Of a stretch of 64,000 nucleotides of DNA, positions 19,481 to 29,236 are shown one piece after another. The number at the start of each line of letters is the position of its first letter. The stretch's first letter is position 1. The notes under the pieces are model-generated. The model did no database searches. It was not told the DNA's origin and saw only the letters and a list, made by a program, of their open reading frames with translations. Source of the DNA: Prochlorococcus marinus str. MIT 0912 (GTDB taxonomy: Bacteria > Cyanobacteriota > Cyanobacteriia > PCC-6307 > Cyanobiaceae). Both the position numbers and the translations under genes were made by a program. The DNA lies in contig NZ_CP114783.1 in the NCBI RefSeq assembly GCF_027359595.1, positions 868,001 through 932,000 on the forward strand. Direction: 5' to 3'.

Positions 19481-20983
19481 TTACTCTTCATTTTGTTTTA
19501 TGCTTTTAAAGACACCTGGTATTTGCTCTTCAGGATTAATGCGATGAGGGGCTCCACTGAAAATCTGTTCAAAATTAGAAAATGAATCTTTAATCTCTGG
19601 TCCCTCATTAGTAATGATATATTCTCGGATCCTCTTGTCATGCCATGATCCCCTCATCTTAAAAACATTAATTGCTCTTGCCATTTCACCCCTTATTTCT
19701 ACATATTGCAAAAGCAAAATAGTATCAGTTATAGTTGATATATGGGAATCAGTAATTGAGTGGCTTCCCATAAATTCTTCGGCAGTATTAGTAAAGAATC
19801 CTGCTATTTCTTCTTGTTTTGCATAACCAGTTACCCCAATAACAAACTGCCTAAATGCATTCAAGCTGACACCTCTTGCTAATGCAGATAGAGAATCTAT
19901 TGCCATTCTGGAAGGTTTATATTCACTAATCTCAGATTTGATAATTTGCAGATGATCTTCCAACCCAGTTGATTCTGGATAAGCACAAATAATCTTCAAT
20001 AATCCATCGGCTTCCATTTTTTCAAAATCAATCCCCCAACTAGTTGCATTTCTAAGAAGTTGTGCTCTTGATTCTTCATATGCAAAAAGTATTGTTCTTT
20101 CTTTATTTATATAAGCATCTTCAACAAACTTAGAAACTAGCATTGTTTTTCCAGTACCAGTTGCACCAGTTGCAAGAATAATTGAGTCTTGAAAATATCC
20201 TCCTCCACACATTTCATCCAAATCGGGAACACCTGAACTGATACGAATATTTGATGATCTTTGCGTCAACCTCATTGCTCCTAAGGGAAATGCAACTATC
20301 CCTTGGGGACCCATCGTAAAAGGGAATTCACCCTTCATATGTGTAGTCCCTCTTAATTTCAAAATCTCTACAGTTCTTCTCCTCTTCTCTGCCTCTAAAA
20401 CATTTCTCAAAATAACAACATTGTCAGAAACGAATTCTTCAACTCCATATCTAGCAATTGGACCATATTCATCTATTCTTTCTGTGGTCATAACCGTTGT
20501 TACACCTATTTCTTTAAGTCTTGCTATTAGTCGAAAAATCTCTCTCCTAACAACATAAATAGCATCATATTGTTGAAACACTGCTGTCATTGAATCTATA
20601 GCTACTCTCTTGGCTTTGAACTTTCTAATCGCATAACTGATCCTTTCAATTAAACCTGACAAGTCAAAACTTCCAGCCACATCTTGTCCGTCTGGGTCTG
20701 GAGATGCATCTAAAATAAAGAGTTTATTTTGGTCAATTAATTCTTGTAGATCCCAGCCAAAACTTGCAGCATTTCGAATAATATCTAATGGCGATTCCTC
20801 GAAAGTAACAAAAATCCCAGGTTCATCAAAATTACATATTCCATGATGAAGATATTGCAAAGAAAAAACTGTTTTACCAGTCCCTGATGTTCCGCTGACT
20901 AGAGAGCTGCGTGCATTAGGTAACCCACCATGACAAATATCATCAAAGCCCTCAATTCCAGTGGGGAGTTTTTGAACATGCAT
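19481..20983 (-). CDS. kaiC: circadian clock ATPase/autokinase KaiC
   Basis: Hexameric double RecA-like clock protein. The 500-residue protein has Walker A motifs GTSGTGKT (31-38, CI) and GATGTGKT (273-280, CII). The adjacent Ser416-Thr417 in SHISTITD corresponds to the phosphorylated Ser431/Thr432 pair of Synechococcus elongatus. Catalytic glutamate pairs (EE) follow both Walker A regions. The C-terminal tail after SNFEQIFSG is shorter and different from the KaiA-binding tail of S. elongatus, as expected where kaiA is missing. It lies 129 bases downstream of kaiB, a gap wide enough for a second promoter. Confidence 0.97.
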   Translation of the reverse strand: MHVQKLPTGIEGFDDICHGGLPNARSSLVSGTSGTGKTVFSLQYLHHGICNFDEPGIFVTFEESPLDIIRNAASFGWDLQELIDQNKLFILDASPDPDGQDVAGSFDLSGLIERISYAIRKFKAKRVAIDSMTAVFQQYDAIYVVRREIFRLIARLKEIGVTTVMTTERIDEYGPIARYGVEEFVSDNVVILRNVLEAEKRRRTVEILKLRGTTHMKGEFPFTMGPQGIVAFPLGAMRLTQRSSNIRISSGVPDLDEMCGGGYFQDSIILATGATGTGKTMLVSKFVEDAYINKERTILFAYEESRAQLLRNATSWGIDFEKMEADGLLKIICAYPESTGLEDHLQIIKSEISEYKPSRMAIDSLSALARGVSLNAFRQFVIGVTGYAKQEEIAGFFTNTAEEFMGSHSITDSHISTITDTILLLQYVEIRGEMARAINVFKMRGSWHDKRIREYIITNEGPEIKDSFSNFEQIFSGAPHRINPEEQIPGVFKSIKQNEE

Positions 20984-21112
20984 TTTTGATCGGTTTTTTT
21001 ATTGAATAACGCTAAAAGCTGTTATGTATAAAACATAATAAACAAACACTAAAAATTGCTTAGTTATTGGTTGGGCTTAAGAATTCATTTACTTCTTGTT
21101 TAAATAGTTCAA

Positions 21113-21436
21113 TTAATTATCTGAGGAGTAAAACATTTCTTTATCTGAGAGCTCATCATACAAAAGATCCAATCCAATTAACACCTTTTCTCTATCTGAT
21201 AGGTCGCCAATTATTCTTCGGACAGGTGGGGGTAAAATCTTAGATAAAGTTGGTGTAGCAAGTATTTTATCTTCTTCGGCTAATTGAGGGCTTTTTAAAA
21301 CATCAATAACTTTAAGTGCATAAACACCTTTGAATTCACTTTCTAAAATTTCTCTCAACGTATTTAAAGCCCGCATTGAGTTTGGTGTATTCCCAGCAAC
21401 ATAAAGCTTGAGAATATATGTCTTTCTTACACTCAT
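21113..21436 (-). CDS. kaiB: circadian clock protein KaiB
   Basis: The 107-residue thioredoxin-like protein starts with the family pattern [18 protein letters not shown] and has the [20 protein letters not shown] motif of KaiB. It binds the CI ring of KaiC in the clock cycle. The gene is upstream of kaiC on the same strand. The 153 bases between it and divergent rplU contain no kaiA. Confidence 0.97.
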   Translation of the reverse strand: MSVRKTYILKLYVAGNTPNSMRALNTLREILESEFKGVYALKVIDVLKSPQLAEEDKILATPTLSKILPPPVRRIIGDLSDREKVLIGLDLLYDELSDKEMFYSSDN

Positions 21437-21604
21437 TTTAAAACCTCTTAAAATTCAACAGAACATTCGTCCTTCTTAGATCTTGACTAAGTAACCAGCA
21501 AAAAGCCAAAATGTTAGTTTGTTTTTCGATTACGATTAGGGCTTAATCGATTAAAAGAAAGGGACATCCTTTTTATTTCGAGCCTTAACGTGTCACCAAT
21601 AATC

Positions 21605-22033
21605 ATGTCTGATAAAAAATCATCTCCCAAAAAGGAAACCCCACAAGATAAAACTTATGCGATAGTTGAAGCATCAGGAAAACAATTTTGGCTTCAACCC
21701 AACCGTTATTACGATTTAGATAGATGCCATGCAGAAGTTGATGATGTCTTAACCATTGACAAGGTTCTTCTACTTAACGATGGCAAAGATTTAATGCTTG
21801 GGAAACCTTATGTAAAAGATGCGAAAGTAGAAATTAAAGTCTTGGAGCATAGAAGAGGACCCAAAATAATAGTTTATAAAATGAGACCAAAGAAAAAGAC
21901 AAGGAGAAAAAATGGTCATCGTCAAGAATTAACAAGAGTTTTAGTTCAATCCATTTCAGTAGGATCAAAACCTAAAAAATCAAAAGAAACAAAAGATGTC
22001 AAAACCACTGCTAGTAAAGTAGAATCTGAATAA
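21605..22033 (+). CDS. rplU: 50S ribosomal protein L21
   Basis: Large-subunit protein binding 23S rRNA. The family core YAIVEASGKQFWLQPN and the basic KMRPKKKTRRKNGHRQ region are present. A GTG at 21590 is in frame, but the ATG at 21605 was chosen because it gives a normal N-terminal length (142 residues). Both tails are lysine-rich and longer than in Escherichia coli, as usual for marine cyanobacteria. A 12-base palindrome TTAATCGATTAA lies in the leader at 21543-21554. It is followed by rpmA after 25 bases. Confidence 0.96.
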   Translation: MSDKKSSPKKETPQDKTYAIVEASGKQFWLQPNRYYDLDRCHAEVDDVLTIDKVLLLNDGKDLMLGKPYVKDAKVEIKVLEHRRGPKIIVYKMRPKKKTRRKNGHRQELTRVLVQSISVGSKPKKSKETKDVKTTASKVESE

Positions 22034-22058
22034 ATAAAATCAAAAGATTACATAAATC

Positions 22059-22331
22059 ATGGCTCATAAAAAAGGTACCGGATCTACCAGGAATGGAAGA
22101 GACTCAAACTCCAAAAGACTTGGTGTAAAAGCTTATGGTGGTGAGAAAGTAACGGCTGGGTCTATTCTTATTCGCCAAAGAGGAACCTCTGTCATTCCTG
22201 GAATCAATGTAGGTAGAGGCAAAGACGATACTCTTTTCGCACTAACTGATGGTTCGGTTCATTTCGAAAGTATTCGTAGAGGCCTAAGAAATAGAAAAAG
22301 AATTAATATTTCCGTTGCAAAAGCAATCTAG
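22059..22331 (+). CDS. rpmA: 50S ribosomal protein L27
   Basis: The 90-residue protein has the L27 N-terminus ([16 protein letters not shown]) that reaches the peptidyl-transferase centre, and the [10 protein letters not shown] motif. It follows rplU as in most bacteria. It converges on a methyltransferase gene with nine bases between stops. Confidence 0.98.
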   Translation: MAHKKGTGSTRNGRDSNSKRLGVKAYGGEKVTAGSILIRQRGTSVIPGINVGRGKDDTLFALTDGSVHFESIRRGLRNRKRINISVAKAI

Positions 22332-22340
22332 TTTGTTTTT

Positions 22341-23084
22341 TTACAGTTTAGGTTTATAAGCTCTGGTAGTAATTAGAAAAGGATGAAAAACCTCTAGAAA
22401 GTTTAATTGTAATGTAGAAAAAAAGTTCTCAATAAGATCAGGATCATCGAAATGAAAAGGATATTCTCCGTTTTTCCCTTTATAGAAATACCAATTCATC
22501 AGAGCTATTCCCTTAGGTGAAAGTTTTTCCAAAAATATTTTTAATTGTTTTGCTGGATCTGGGAGATGTTCAAGGACATCCAAGCAAACAAGAGAATCAA
22601 AAATCACATCAGATGTGCTTTCTAAGTCTCTAAAAACTGAAATCTTATTTTCGATACCTAATTCCTTAGAACGATGTTCTACAAAACTTCGATTTTGAGG
22701 ATTAAGGTCCACAAAACACACATGTTCAACATCTGGTAAGGATGAGGCTGCCAGAGCATGCGTACCAATACCTCCACCAAAATCTAAAACTTTTCCAAAA
22801 GCAAATTTTTGTTGTAGACGAAGGGTATCAGCTATGTAATTGGAACTATTTAAATGCCAAGATGCAAGATCTATTAAATGGGCATCTCCAACTTGTTCTT
22901 CGTAAAAATCTCCAGCATTATTCTCATTAAATGCACCTGGATGCAAAGCGGCCAAATCATCAACACCCTTAATTAACCTTTGTTCTAATTCATCATTATT
23001 AATATCAAGAAAATCAAGTAGGTGATTTTTTAAATTAAAGCCATCTTTAAGGAAGCAGGAAATACTTAGATCTAAATTGGTCAT
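22341..23084 (-). CDS. class I SAM-dependent methyltransferase
   Basis: About 247 residues with a Rossmann methyltransferase core. Motif I is VLDFGGGIGTHALAA at mid-protein, then VCFVDLNPQN (motif II) and SLVCLDVLEHLPDP (motif IV with the LEHLP pattern of Methyltransf_11/UbiE-like enzymes). The ~80-residue N-terminal extension is unassigned. An in-frame GTG at 23105 would add seven residues; the ATG at 23084 is preferred. Substrate is unknown. Confidence 0.85.
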   Translation of the reverse strand: MTNLDLSISCFLKDGFNLKNHLLDFLDINNDELEQRLIKGVDDLAALHPGAFNENNAGDFYEEQVGDAHLIDLASWHLNSSNYIADTLRLQQKFAFGKVLDFGGGIGTHALAASSLPDVEHVCFVDLNPQNRSFVEHRSKELGIENKISVFRDLESTSDVIFDSLVCLDVLEHLPDPAKQLKIFLEKLSPKGIALMNWYFYKGKNGEYPFHFDDPDLIENFFSTLQLNFLEVFHPFLITTRAYKPKL

Positions 23085-23180
23085 ATTATTTGGCTCACTG
23101 AACACACTGAGTTATAACTCTAAATGTTCAGGGTTACTTGAACAATCATTTCATCTAAGCCTCAAGCTACAATATTAATT

Positions 23181-24125
23181 TTGGAAAAGCCATTTGGATT
23201 TGTTGTCATTGATAAGCCTGCAGGGCTAACTTCTCATGATTGTGTAAATAGACTTAGAAAAGTATTTGGTATCAGAAAAATTGGACATAGTGGAACGCTA
23301 GACCCCCTAGTCACAGGAGTACTTCCAATAGCGATAGGTAATGCGACAAGATTAATCTCTTATTTACAAGGGTCTAAAGCCTATACAGGGATCATTCAAT
23401 TAGGTACAACTACAAATACTGATGATATGCAAGGAGAGATTATAGATTCAAGAGATTGGCCATTAATGAGTGAAAATAATATAAATTTTCTACTGGAAAA
23501 TTTTAGAGGTGAGATAATACAAAAGCCGCCAATTTTTTCTAGTGTTCATATTAAAGGAGAGAGAGCTTATAAGAAAGCAAGAAAAGGAGAAGTATTTGAT
23601 TTAAATCCTAAAAAAGTTACTATAAATAATTTAAATTTAATAAGCTGGTCTCAAAACACGGGTGAGTTATTAGTTGACGTTGACTGCTCAACGGGAACAT
23701 ATATCAGATCTTTAGCTAGAGATATTGGAGCAAAAATCGGTTGCGGTGCCTGTTTAAAAAGTTTACGCCGTACAAAAGCATATGATTTCAAAGAAAATCA
23801 TTCAGTAATACTGCCTGAGAAATCAGACTTTTATCCAGAGGAAAATAAACCTAAAGTTCTTAATCCTTATATTTTTTTTAAACATCTTTCTTCTTTTAAA
23901 TTGATTTCTGAAAAGGAGATTATTAGTTGGCGCTCAGGTAGGAAGATAAATTTTAACAATAATATTAAACGTTTAAAGATAGGCAAAAGCAATGATATTG
24001 AAGATAGTATTATTCATACTAGAAATATATTAGTATTGGATAAAAATAACAACATCCTTGGTATAGCACATTTAGATGAAAGTTATGAAATCAAACCAAA
24101 GGTTGTTTTCAATGCAATTGGTTAA
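23181..24125 (+). CDS. truB: tRNA pseudouridine(55) synthase
   Basis: Isomerises U55 in the T-loop of tRNAs. Motif I KPAGLTSHD is at residues 12-20 and the catalytic aspartate at 41 lies in GTLDPLVTGVLP. The C-terminal ~80 residues are very AT-rich and divergent. The start is TTG at 23181, just upstream of the conserved PFGFVVIDKPAG. It converges on the SpoIID-like gene. Confidence 0.95.
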   Translation: MEKPFGFVVIDKPAGLTSHDCVNRLRKVFGIRKIGHSGTLDPLVTGVLPIAIGNATRLISYLQGSKAYTGIIQLGTTTNTDDMQGEIIDSRDWPLMSENNINFLLENFRGEIIQKPPIFSSVHIKGERAYKKARKGEVFDLNPKKVTINNLNLISWSQNTGELLVDVDCSTGTYIRSLARDIGAKIGCGACLKSLRRTKAYDFKENHSVILPEKSDFYPEENKPKVLNPYIFFKHLSSFKLISEKEIISWRSGRKINFNNNIKRLKIGKSNDIEDSIIHTRNILVLDKNNNILGIAHLDESYEIKPKVVFNAIG

Positions 24126-24171
24126 ACAAAAATCTATATATTATAATAATATTTTGTACCTATGAAATAAT

Positions 24172-25392
24172 TTAATAATAGGTTTTTATCTGTACACCTG
24201 AATAATAATGCTTTAGAATTTGACGAAAACTTGAGCCTCTTTCAGCCATAGATTTAGCACCCCATTGACTCATTCCCACCCCATGACCAGCTCCATAACC
24301 TTCAACAAATAGAAAATAGTTTACTGGAATAGGGGGGAGAGATTGAGGGGGAAAGTCGTCAATTATTTTATTATCAAAATTTAATTTATTATCTAGATTA
24401 ATTTGATTAAATTTCAAATCAACCTCAAATTTAGTACTATTCAATTGCAATCTTTCTCTTAATTTTTTTCCGGAAATAATTCTATTTCCATTCTTTCCAT
24501 GGAGTCTAATTTTTAAGACTCTGCCAGTATCACTTTTATCTATAATTTGAATACCATTTACTCCACCCAAATCAGAAAAGATCTTTCCCAATTCTGCAGA
24601 AGTAAATTTATTCTTCCATCTATATTTTATACTATTTTGATCATAATCAATAACACTTTTTAAATAGGGTAATTGATACTTCCAAACTTGACCACTATTC
24701 TCAGTCCTACCGCCTGAACTACTATGAAAAACTGCATCAATCAGCTCATTCTTATAAAATAAAGCAAGTGAGTTTGTACTTCTAACTGCTCTATTTATTT
24801 TTACTGTTTCAGATTCAAGTCCTAAATAAACTTGGCTAGCTTGTGTTGAATGAATATCAAATAATTTATTTTTATCTAAAAGTTTTAAGGCATATGTCCT
24901 TGCTGCTATAGCCTGAGCTTGAAGTGCTGAAAGAGGAAACTCTTTCGGCATTTCACTGCCAACTACACTTTGCAAATACTTCTCTAATTTGACATGATTT
25001 ATTATATTTAACTTCTTATCATTTAATAAAACTCTTAATTCTCCAGCATATCTTCTATTCTTAAACCAAATCCCCCTTTTATCACTATTTCTAATAATCA
25101 AATGAAAATTATTTGGTAATTCGAACCATTCATTTAGATTATTATTAATTGAATATTTAACTTTATTATTTTTATAAACTAAATTTAAAGATTTAATTTT
25201 TCTATGATTAGAAGAGATACCATGAACAAAAATATTTTCTACTCTATCCGCTCTAAATCTTGCCTTATTTTCATTACTTATCAAGACACGCATTATTGGT
25301 TCTTTTGCCGCAATTGCCTTTATTGGAGAGATGAAAAATATAGATACAAAGATTATTGCCGAACAAGATTTTCTTTTAAGTGATGCGCTCAC
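24172..25392 (-). CDS. SpoIID/LytB-domain exported protein
   Basis: A 406-residue protein with an N-terminal signal segment (about residues 10-28, ending AIAAKEP). The SpoIID/LytB core has MPKEFPLSALQAQAIAARTY, HSSSGGRTENS and GAGHGVGMSQWGAKSMAERG. Family members are peptidoglycan lytic transglycosylases or amidase enhancers. In cyanobacteria the domain is widespread and not linked to sporulation, so a cell-wall remodelling role is inferred. Confidence 0.9.
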   Translation of the reverse strand: MSASLKRKSCSAIIFVSIFFISPIKAIAAKEPIMRVLISNENKARFRADRVENIFVHGISSNHRKIKSLNLVYKNNKVKYSINNNLNEWFELPNNFHLIIRNSDKRGIWFKNRRYAGELRVLLNDKKLNIINHVKLEKYLQSVVGSEMPKEFPLSALQAQAIAARTYALKLLDKNKLFDIHSTQASQVYLGLESETVKINRAVRSTNSLALFYKNELIDAVFHSSSGGRTENSGQVWKYQLPYLKSVIDYDQNSIKYRWKNKFTSAELGKIFSDLGGVNGIQIIDKSDTGRVLKIRLHGKNGNRIISGKKLRERLQLNSTKFEVDLKFNQINLDNKLNFDNKIIDDFPPQSLPPIPVNYFLFVEGYGAGHGVGMSQWGAKSMAERGSSFRQILKHYYSGVQIKTYY

Positions 25393-25489
25393 AATAAAAA
25401 TTGGATTTAGATACTAATTTTGCCTATAAGAAAGAATATCCACCAGTGGTCAAAGCTGTGAATAGCACCATGTCTTAAAAGAGGAAACC

Positions 25490-26452
25490 TTGCAAGTCAC
25501 TTTTCTTGGAACAAGCTCAGGAGTTCCAACTCTAAATAGAAACGTATCAGCGATGGTGCTGAAGCCGCCACAAAGGTCAGAATTGTGGTTGTTCGATTGT
25601 GGCGAAGGTACACAGCATCAGTTCATAAGAAGCAATCTTAAGTTATCTCAAATAAAAAAAATATTCATTACTCACATGCATGGAGACCATATTTATGGTC
25701 TACCTGGACTTTTAGCGAGCATTGGGTTAGCAGGAAGCAGCTCTGGAATTGAGTTATTCGGGCCAGCCCCTCTAAAAAACTTTATTGATTCTTGTCTGTA
25801 CAACAGTTCGAGCAGATTGGCTTACTCTTTAAAATTCCATAGGGTCGAAAGTGCTGCTATTAATAAAGAAATTTTGTTTGAAGATTCCAGTTTAGAAGTC
25901 AAAACTGCTCCACTCAAGCATCGAATCCCATCTTTTGCTTACAGAGTGAATCAAAAAACTAGACCCGGCAGGTTCGATATAGAGAAAGCAAAATCAAAAA
26001 GAATACCTCCAGGTCCCGTCTATGCAGCCTTACAGAGAGGAGAGAAGGTCACATTAGAAGATGGTCGCATTTTCTTTGGAAAAGAATTCTGCGGTCCTCC
26101 TAGGGCTGGGAAAAGCATGGTTTATTGCACAGATACTGTTTACACAGAATCAGCAATAGAAATTTCTAGAGAGGCCAATCTATTAATCCATGAATCCACA
26201 TATTCTCATAAAGAAACTGAAATGGCATATGAACGAGGACATTCAACTGCAACTATGGCCGCTCAGATTGCTGAAAAAGCAAATGTTGATCAACTAATTT
26301 TGACTCATTTGAGTCCGAGATATACCCCTGGGAATGAAACAAGTCCTAATGATTTGCTTAATGAAGCAAAAGCCATTTTCCCAAATACTCAGTTAGCAAA
26401 AGACTTTCTGCAGATTGATATAAATAAAACCCGCAACTGCAACAGTTCGTGA
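25490..26452 (+). CDS. rnz: ribonuclease Z
   Basis: Zinc endonuclease removing 3' trailers from tRNA precursors. The 320-residue metallo-beta-lactamase protein has the [12 protein letters not shown] motif (His62, His64, Asp66, His67), [10 protein letters not shown] near residue 35 and a C-terminal LTHLSPRY. The start is TTG, placed seven bases after a GAGG ribosome-binding site. It is divergent from the SpoIID-like gene. Confidence 0.96.
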   Translation: MQVTFLGTSSGVPTLNRNVSAMVLKPPQRSELWLFDCGEGTQHQFIRSNLKLSQIKKIFITHMHGDHIYGLPGLLASIGLAGSSSGIELFGPAPLKNFIDSCLYNSSSRLAYSLKFHRVESAAINKEILFEDSSLEVKTAPLKHRIPSFAYRVNQKTRPGRFDIEKAKSKRIPPGPVYAALQRGEKVTLEDGRIFFGKEFCGPPRAGKSMVYCTDTVYTESAIEISREANLLIHESTYSHKETEMAYERGHSTATMAAQIAEKANVDQLILTHLSPRYTPGNETSPNDLLNEAKAIFPNTQLAKDFLQIDINKTRNCNSS

Positions 26453-26526
26453 TCCCTTTACCTATGAAATGCCTCTACATGAAACAATAGTCGAGTTTGG
26501 TGCTTCTCTAATCGCTGGCGTTATTA

Positions 26527-27075
26527 ATGGATTCTCTTATTTCTTCCCTTAAACGGTCCCTTACAAGACTATTTGTCTTGATCCCTGTGCTTGTAAGTCT
26601 AATTATTAGTCCTCTTTCTGTAAGTGCCTTGTATCCCAGCGATCCTTCTTCAGTGGAGAGCTTAGATCCAAGCTTGGCTGGTAAGGACTTACAAAATACA
26701 GAGTATGTAAAATACGACTTATCAGGAAAAGATCTTGGTGGAGCTAATTTCACTGGGGCTTATTTCAGTGTTTCAACTTTGAAGAACTCTGATCTAACAG
26801 GCGCAAACATGACCAATGTTATTGCTTATGCAACAAGGTTTGACAATGCGAACCTAACCAACGTAAATCTTACTGGTGCAGAGTTGCTCAAGAGTGTTTT
26901 TGATGGTGCAACCATTGATGGTGCCGACTTTACTGATGCTGTATTAGATAGAAGTCAACAGAAAAAACTTTGCGAAGTAGCTACTGGCAGCACAGCCGAA
27001 AGTCTTGGTTGTAGCACTACAGCTGCTGGATATGTGCCTGCGACCAAAGGTCAAGGTTTCAACCCAGGTACTTAA
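26527..27075 (+). CDS. exported (lumenal-type) pentapeptide-repeat protein
   Basis: A 182-residue protein with a signal peptide (basic start, hydrophobic segment about residues 14-33 ending VSA). Pentapeptide repeats of the A-[DN]-L/F type run over about residues 65-140. A C-terminal cysteine pair (KLCEVA and LGCSTT) could form a disulfide. Thylakoid-lumen pentapeptide proteins of this size are common in cyanobacteria; lumen targeting is an inference. A very strong terminator follows the stop. Confidence 0.85.
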   Translation: MDSLISSLKRSLTRLFVLIPVLVSLIISPLSVSALYPSDPSSVESLDPSLAGKDLQNTEYVKYDLSGKDLGGANFTGAYFSVSTLKNSDLTGANMTNVIAYATRFDNANLTNVNLTGAELLKSVFDGATIDGADFTDAVLDRSQQKKLCEVATGSTAESLGCSTTAAGYVPATKGQGFNPGT

Positions 27076-27094
27076 AATTTATCCAAGATTGAAC

Positions 27095-27135
27095 AACCAA
27101 TAAAAAAGGGGCCAATGGCCCCTTTTTTATTGGTT
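27095..27135. terminator. strong bidirectional terminator
   Basis: A perfect 19-bp stem with a three-base loop (AAT). The GGGGCC/GGCCCC core next to the loop is flanked by A- and T-runs, so a U-tract follows on both strands. It lies between the convergent pentapeptide gene and the small minus-strand membrane protein gene and would stop both transcripts. Confidence 0.92.
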
Positions 27136-27149
27136 AAAAACTAACTTCT

Positions 27150-27341
27150 TCACTTTGTAATAAGAAAGAAAGCAGCTGCAGCTCCACCAACCGCAAACAT
27201 TGGCAACCCAACTAACAAATGTGAAGTGCCAAAACCAACGCCTTTTTGGCGCAATATAAAATAACCAACTCCCGCGGCTCCAGCAGCCAAAGGAATAGCA
27301 GCAGTAGCAGCAGAAGCAACAGCGTGATAGTCGAAGTTCAT
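27150..27341 (-). CDS. small two-span membrane protein, unknown
   Basis: A 63-residue protein rich in Ala and Gly with two hydrophobic segments (about residues 10-28 and 40-60) separated by a short basic turn (RQKGVG). It ends just before the bidirectional terminator, supporting real transcription. I do not recognise the family; a thylakoid or plasma-membrane accessory role is possible. Confidence 0.7.
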   Translation of the reverse strand: MNFDYHAVASAATAAIPLAAGAAGVGYFILRQKGVGFGTSHLLVGLPMFAVGGAAAAFFLITK

Positions 27342-27464
27342 CCCTGAGTTGAATTAATTACTTACAATTATCCTTCAAATTTGAAAAATGGTATGAACTT
27401 ATGCCTGAAATGCTTCATATCTTCATCTCTTTAAATCCAAAAAGAATTTTTAATTTTTCTAAAT

Positions 27465-27854
27465 TCATGCAGATTTAGGCTCAATATTCGAGCTATCTCT
27501 AGAACGTGGATGTTTGCTATACCACCATTCCTGAATATTCGTATCTAAACGAGAAGAAAATAAAGTCAAAATAGTTCTGGTTGGTTTCACTCCTGGTTGG
27601 ATAATCTCAACAGAATATGAGGGACATTTTTGTGCAGCAATATCAGCAACCAATCTTTTCCCAATTCTTCTCCAGCTAGGCTCCTTACTTCGCCATGAGA
27701 GCCTACAACAGGGCCAAGGCAATTCCTCACGGTCATAGAGACGACAGCATGGGCCTAAAACCCTAAAACTAAATTGCCCTCCAATACTTGAATGAATAGA
27801 ACCATGGTCTAAAAGACCTTGAACTTTATTTGTTGGCAAAACTTCTGAAATCAA
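27465..27854 (-). CDS. conserved hypothetical protein, Cys/Trp/Arg-rich
   Basis: A 129-residue soluble protein with no membrane segment. It has paired cysteines in GPCCRLYDRE and WPCCRLSWRS that could bind a metal or cluster, and many Arg and Trp residues. The dense composition and codon use look like a real gene. Function is unknown; proximity to the ferredoxin gene (110 bases upstream) is noted but proves nothing. Confidence 0.65.
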   Translation of the reverse strand: MISEVLPTNKVQGLLDHGSIHSSIGGQFSFRVLGPCCRLYDREELPWPCCRLSWRSKEPSWRRIGKRLVADIAAQKCPSYSVEIIQPGVKPTRTILTLFSSRLDTNIQEWWYSKHPRSRDSSNIEPKSA

Positions 27855-27963
27855 TTAATCCCTAAATAATTTTATTTGCGCCCATGAGCACATAAACAAG
27901 AGGTTGGCGAGGAAGGAGATCTTTGGCAAGCAAAACGGAGAAAATGTGGCGAAAAAATTAATA

Positions 27964-28284
<321 letters not shown>

Positions 28285-28299
28285 TTAGAATTTATTTGA

Positions 28300-29235
28300 T
28301 TAAGGTAAATCCTGAGTCAATACCATTAAGGCCCATTGATCTTTTGTTTTGATTTCAAGAACTTGCCAACCAAGTGGTAAAAAGAAATCTTTTAGTTCTT
28401 CAATTTGCTCAACTAATAAACCAGACAAAATTACCTTTCCTTTATGACCAATAATTTTTTCGAAATCGGGTCCTAATAATTTTATGACAGGCGCAAGAAT
28501 ATTGCATAGAACTAAATCAATTTTTTTCGTAGGCATATTCGCCTCAATTTCTTCAATAGAACCAAGAAAAAAATTTAAGAGGTTTTCAGGAATATCATTT
28601 AAATCCGCATTAATTCTGGTGGCTGATATTGCTAAAGAATCTATATCAACTGAGAAAGTACTCTTTGCACCTAATTTCAATGCAGCTATGGATAGTATTC
28701 CGCTCCCACAACCTATATCAGCAATTACTTGACCTACTGGAGGATCATTATCCAAGGCTTCAATACATAGCCTAGTAGAAGGATGGCTGCCAGTTCCAAA
28801 AGCGCTTCCAGGATCTAAACGAATGATTTTTCGTTCTAAAAATTTTTCAGGAACGTCTAACCATGCAGGTAAAATTAAAATTGATTTTCCTATTGGATCA
28901 GGCTTCCAACTTTTTTTCCAACTTAAGCTCCAATCTTCATCTTTTACTTCAATCCATTTGCAAGGAGCCAAAGTCAGGTCAAAAGTTTTTGCCAATGAGA
29001 TTAATGATTTAACTAGGCTCTCTTGTTCTCTAACTGAGCACTCATTCGATGGAATCCATATAAAGAGAGTTTTAGTCAAATTTTCAATGGGATCATGCTC
29101 TAGAGAAAATCTATGAATTTCTAGATTGCTCAGAAGCCAATAAAAAGAATCTTCCAGCTCAACAGGAAATTCCTGCTCAAATCTCAACCAACGAAACTGG
29201 GAGTTTTGCAAATCTATAGTTTTTTCAACCAACAA
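28300..29235 (-). CDS. prmA: ribosomal protein L11 methyltransferase
   Basis: Methylates lysines and the N-terminus of ribosomal protein L11. The 311-residue protein has the PrmA signature DPGSAFGTGSHPSTRLC and the SAM-binding DIGCGSGILSIAALKLGA, followed by LCNILAPVI. The gene starts one base after the serA stop, so the serA-prmA pair is probably one transcript that may extend into the ferredoxin gene. Confidence 0.96.
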   Translation of the reverse strand: MLVEKTIDLQNSQFRWLRFEQEFPVELEDSFYWLLSNLEIHRFSLEHDPIENLTKTLFIWIPSNECSVREQESLVKSLISLAKTFDLTLAPCKWIEVKDEDWSLSWKKSWKPDPIGKSILILPAWLDVPEKFLERKIIRLDPGSAFGTGSHPSTRLCIEALDNDPPVGQVIADIGCGSGILSIAALKLGAKSTFSVDIDSLAISATRINADLNDIPENLLNFFLGSIEEIEANMPTKKIDLVLCNILAPVIKLLGPDFEKIIGHKGKVILSGLLVEQIEELKDFFLPLGWQVLEIKTKDQWALMVLTQDLP

Positions 29236-29236
29236 G

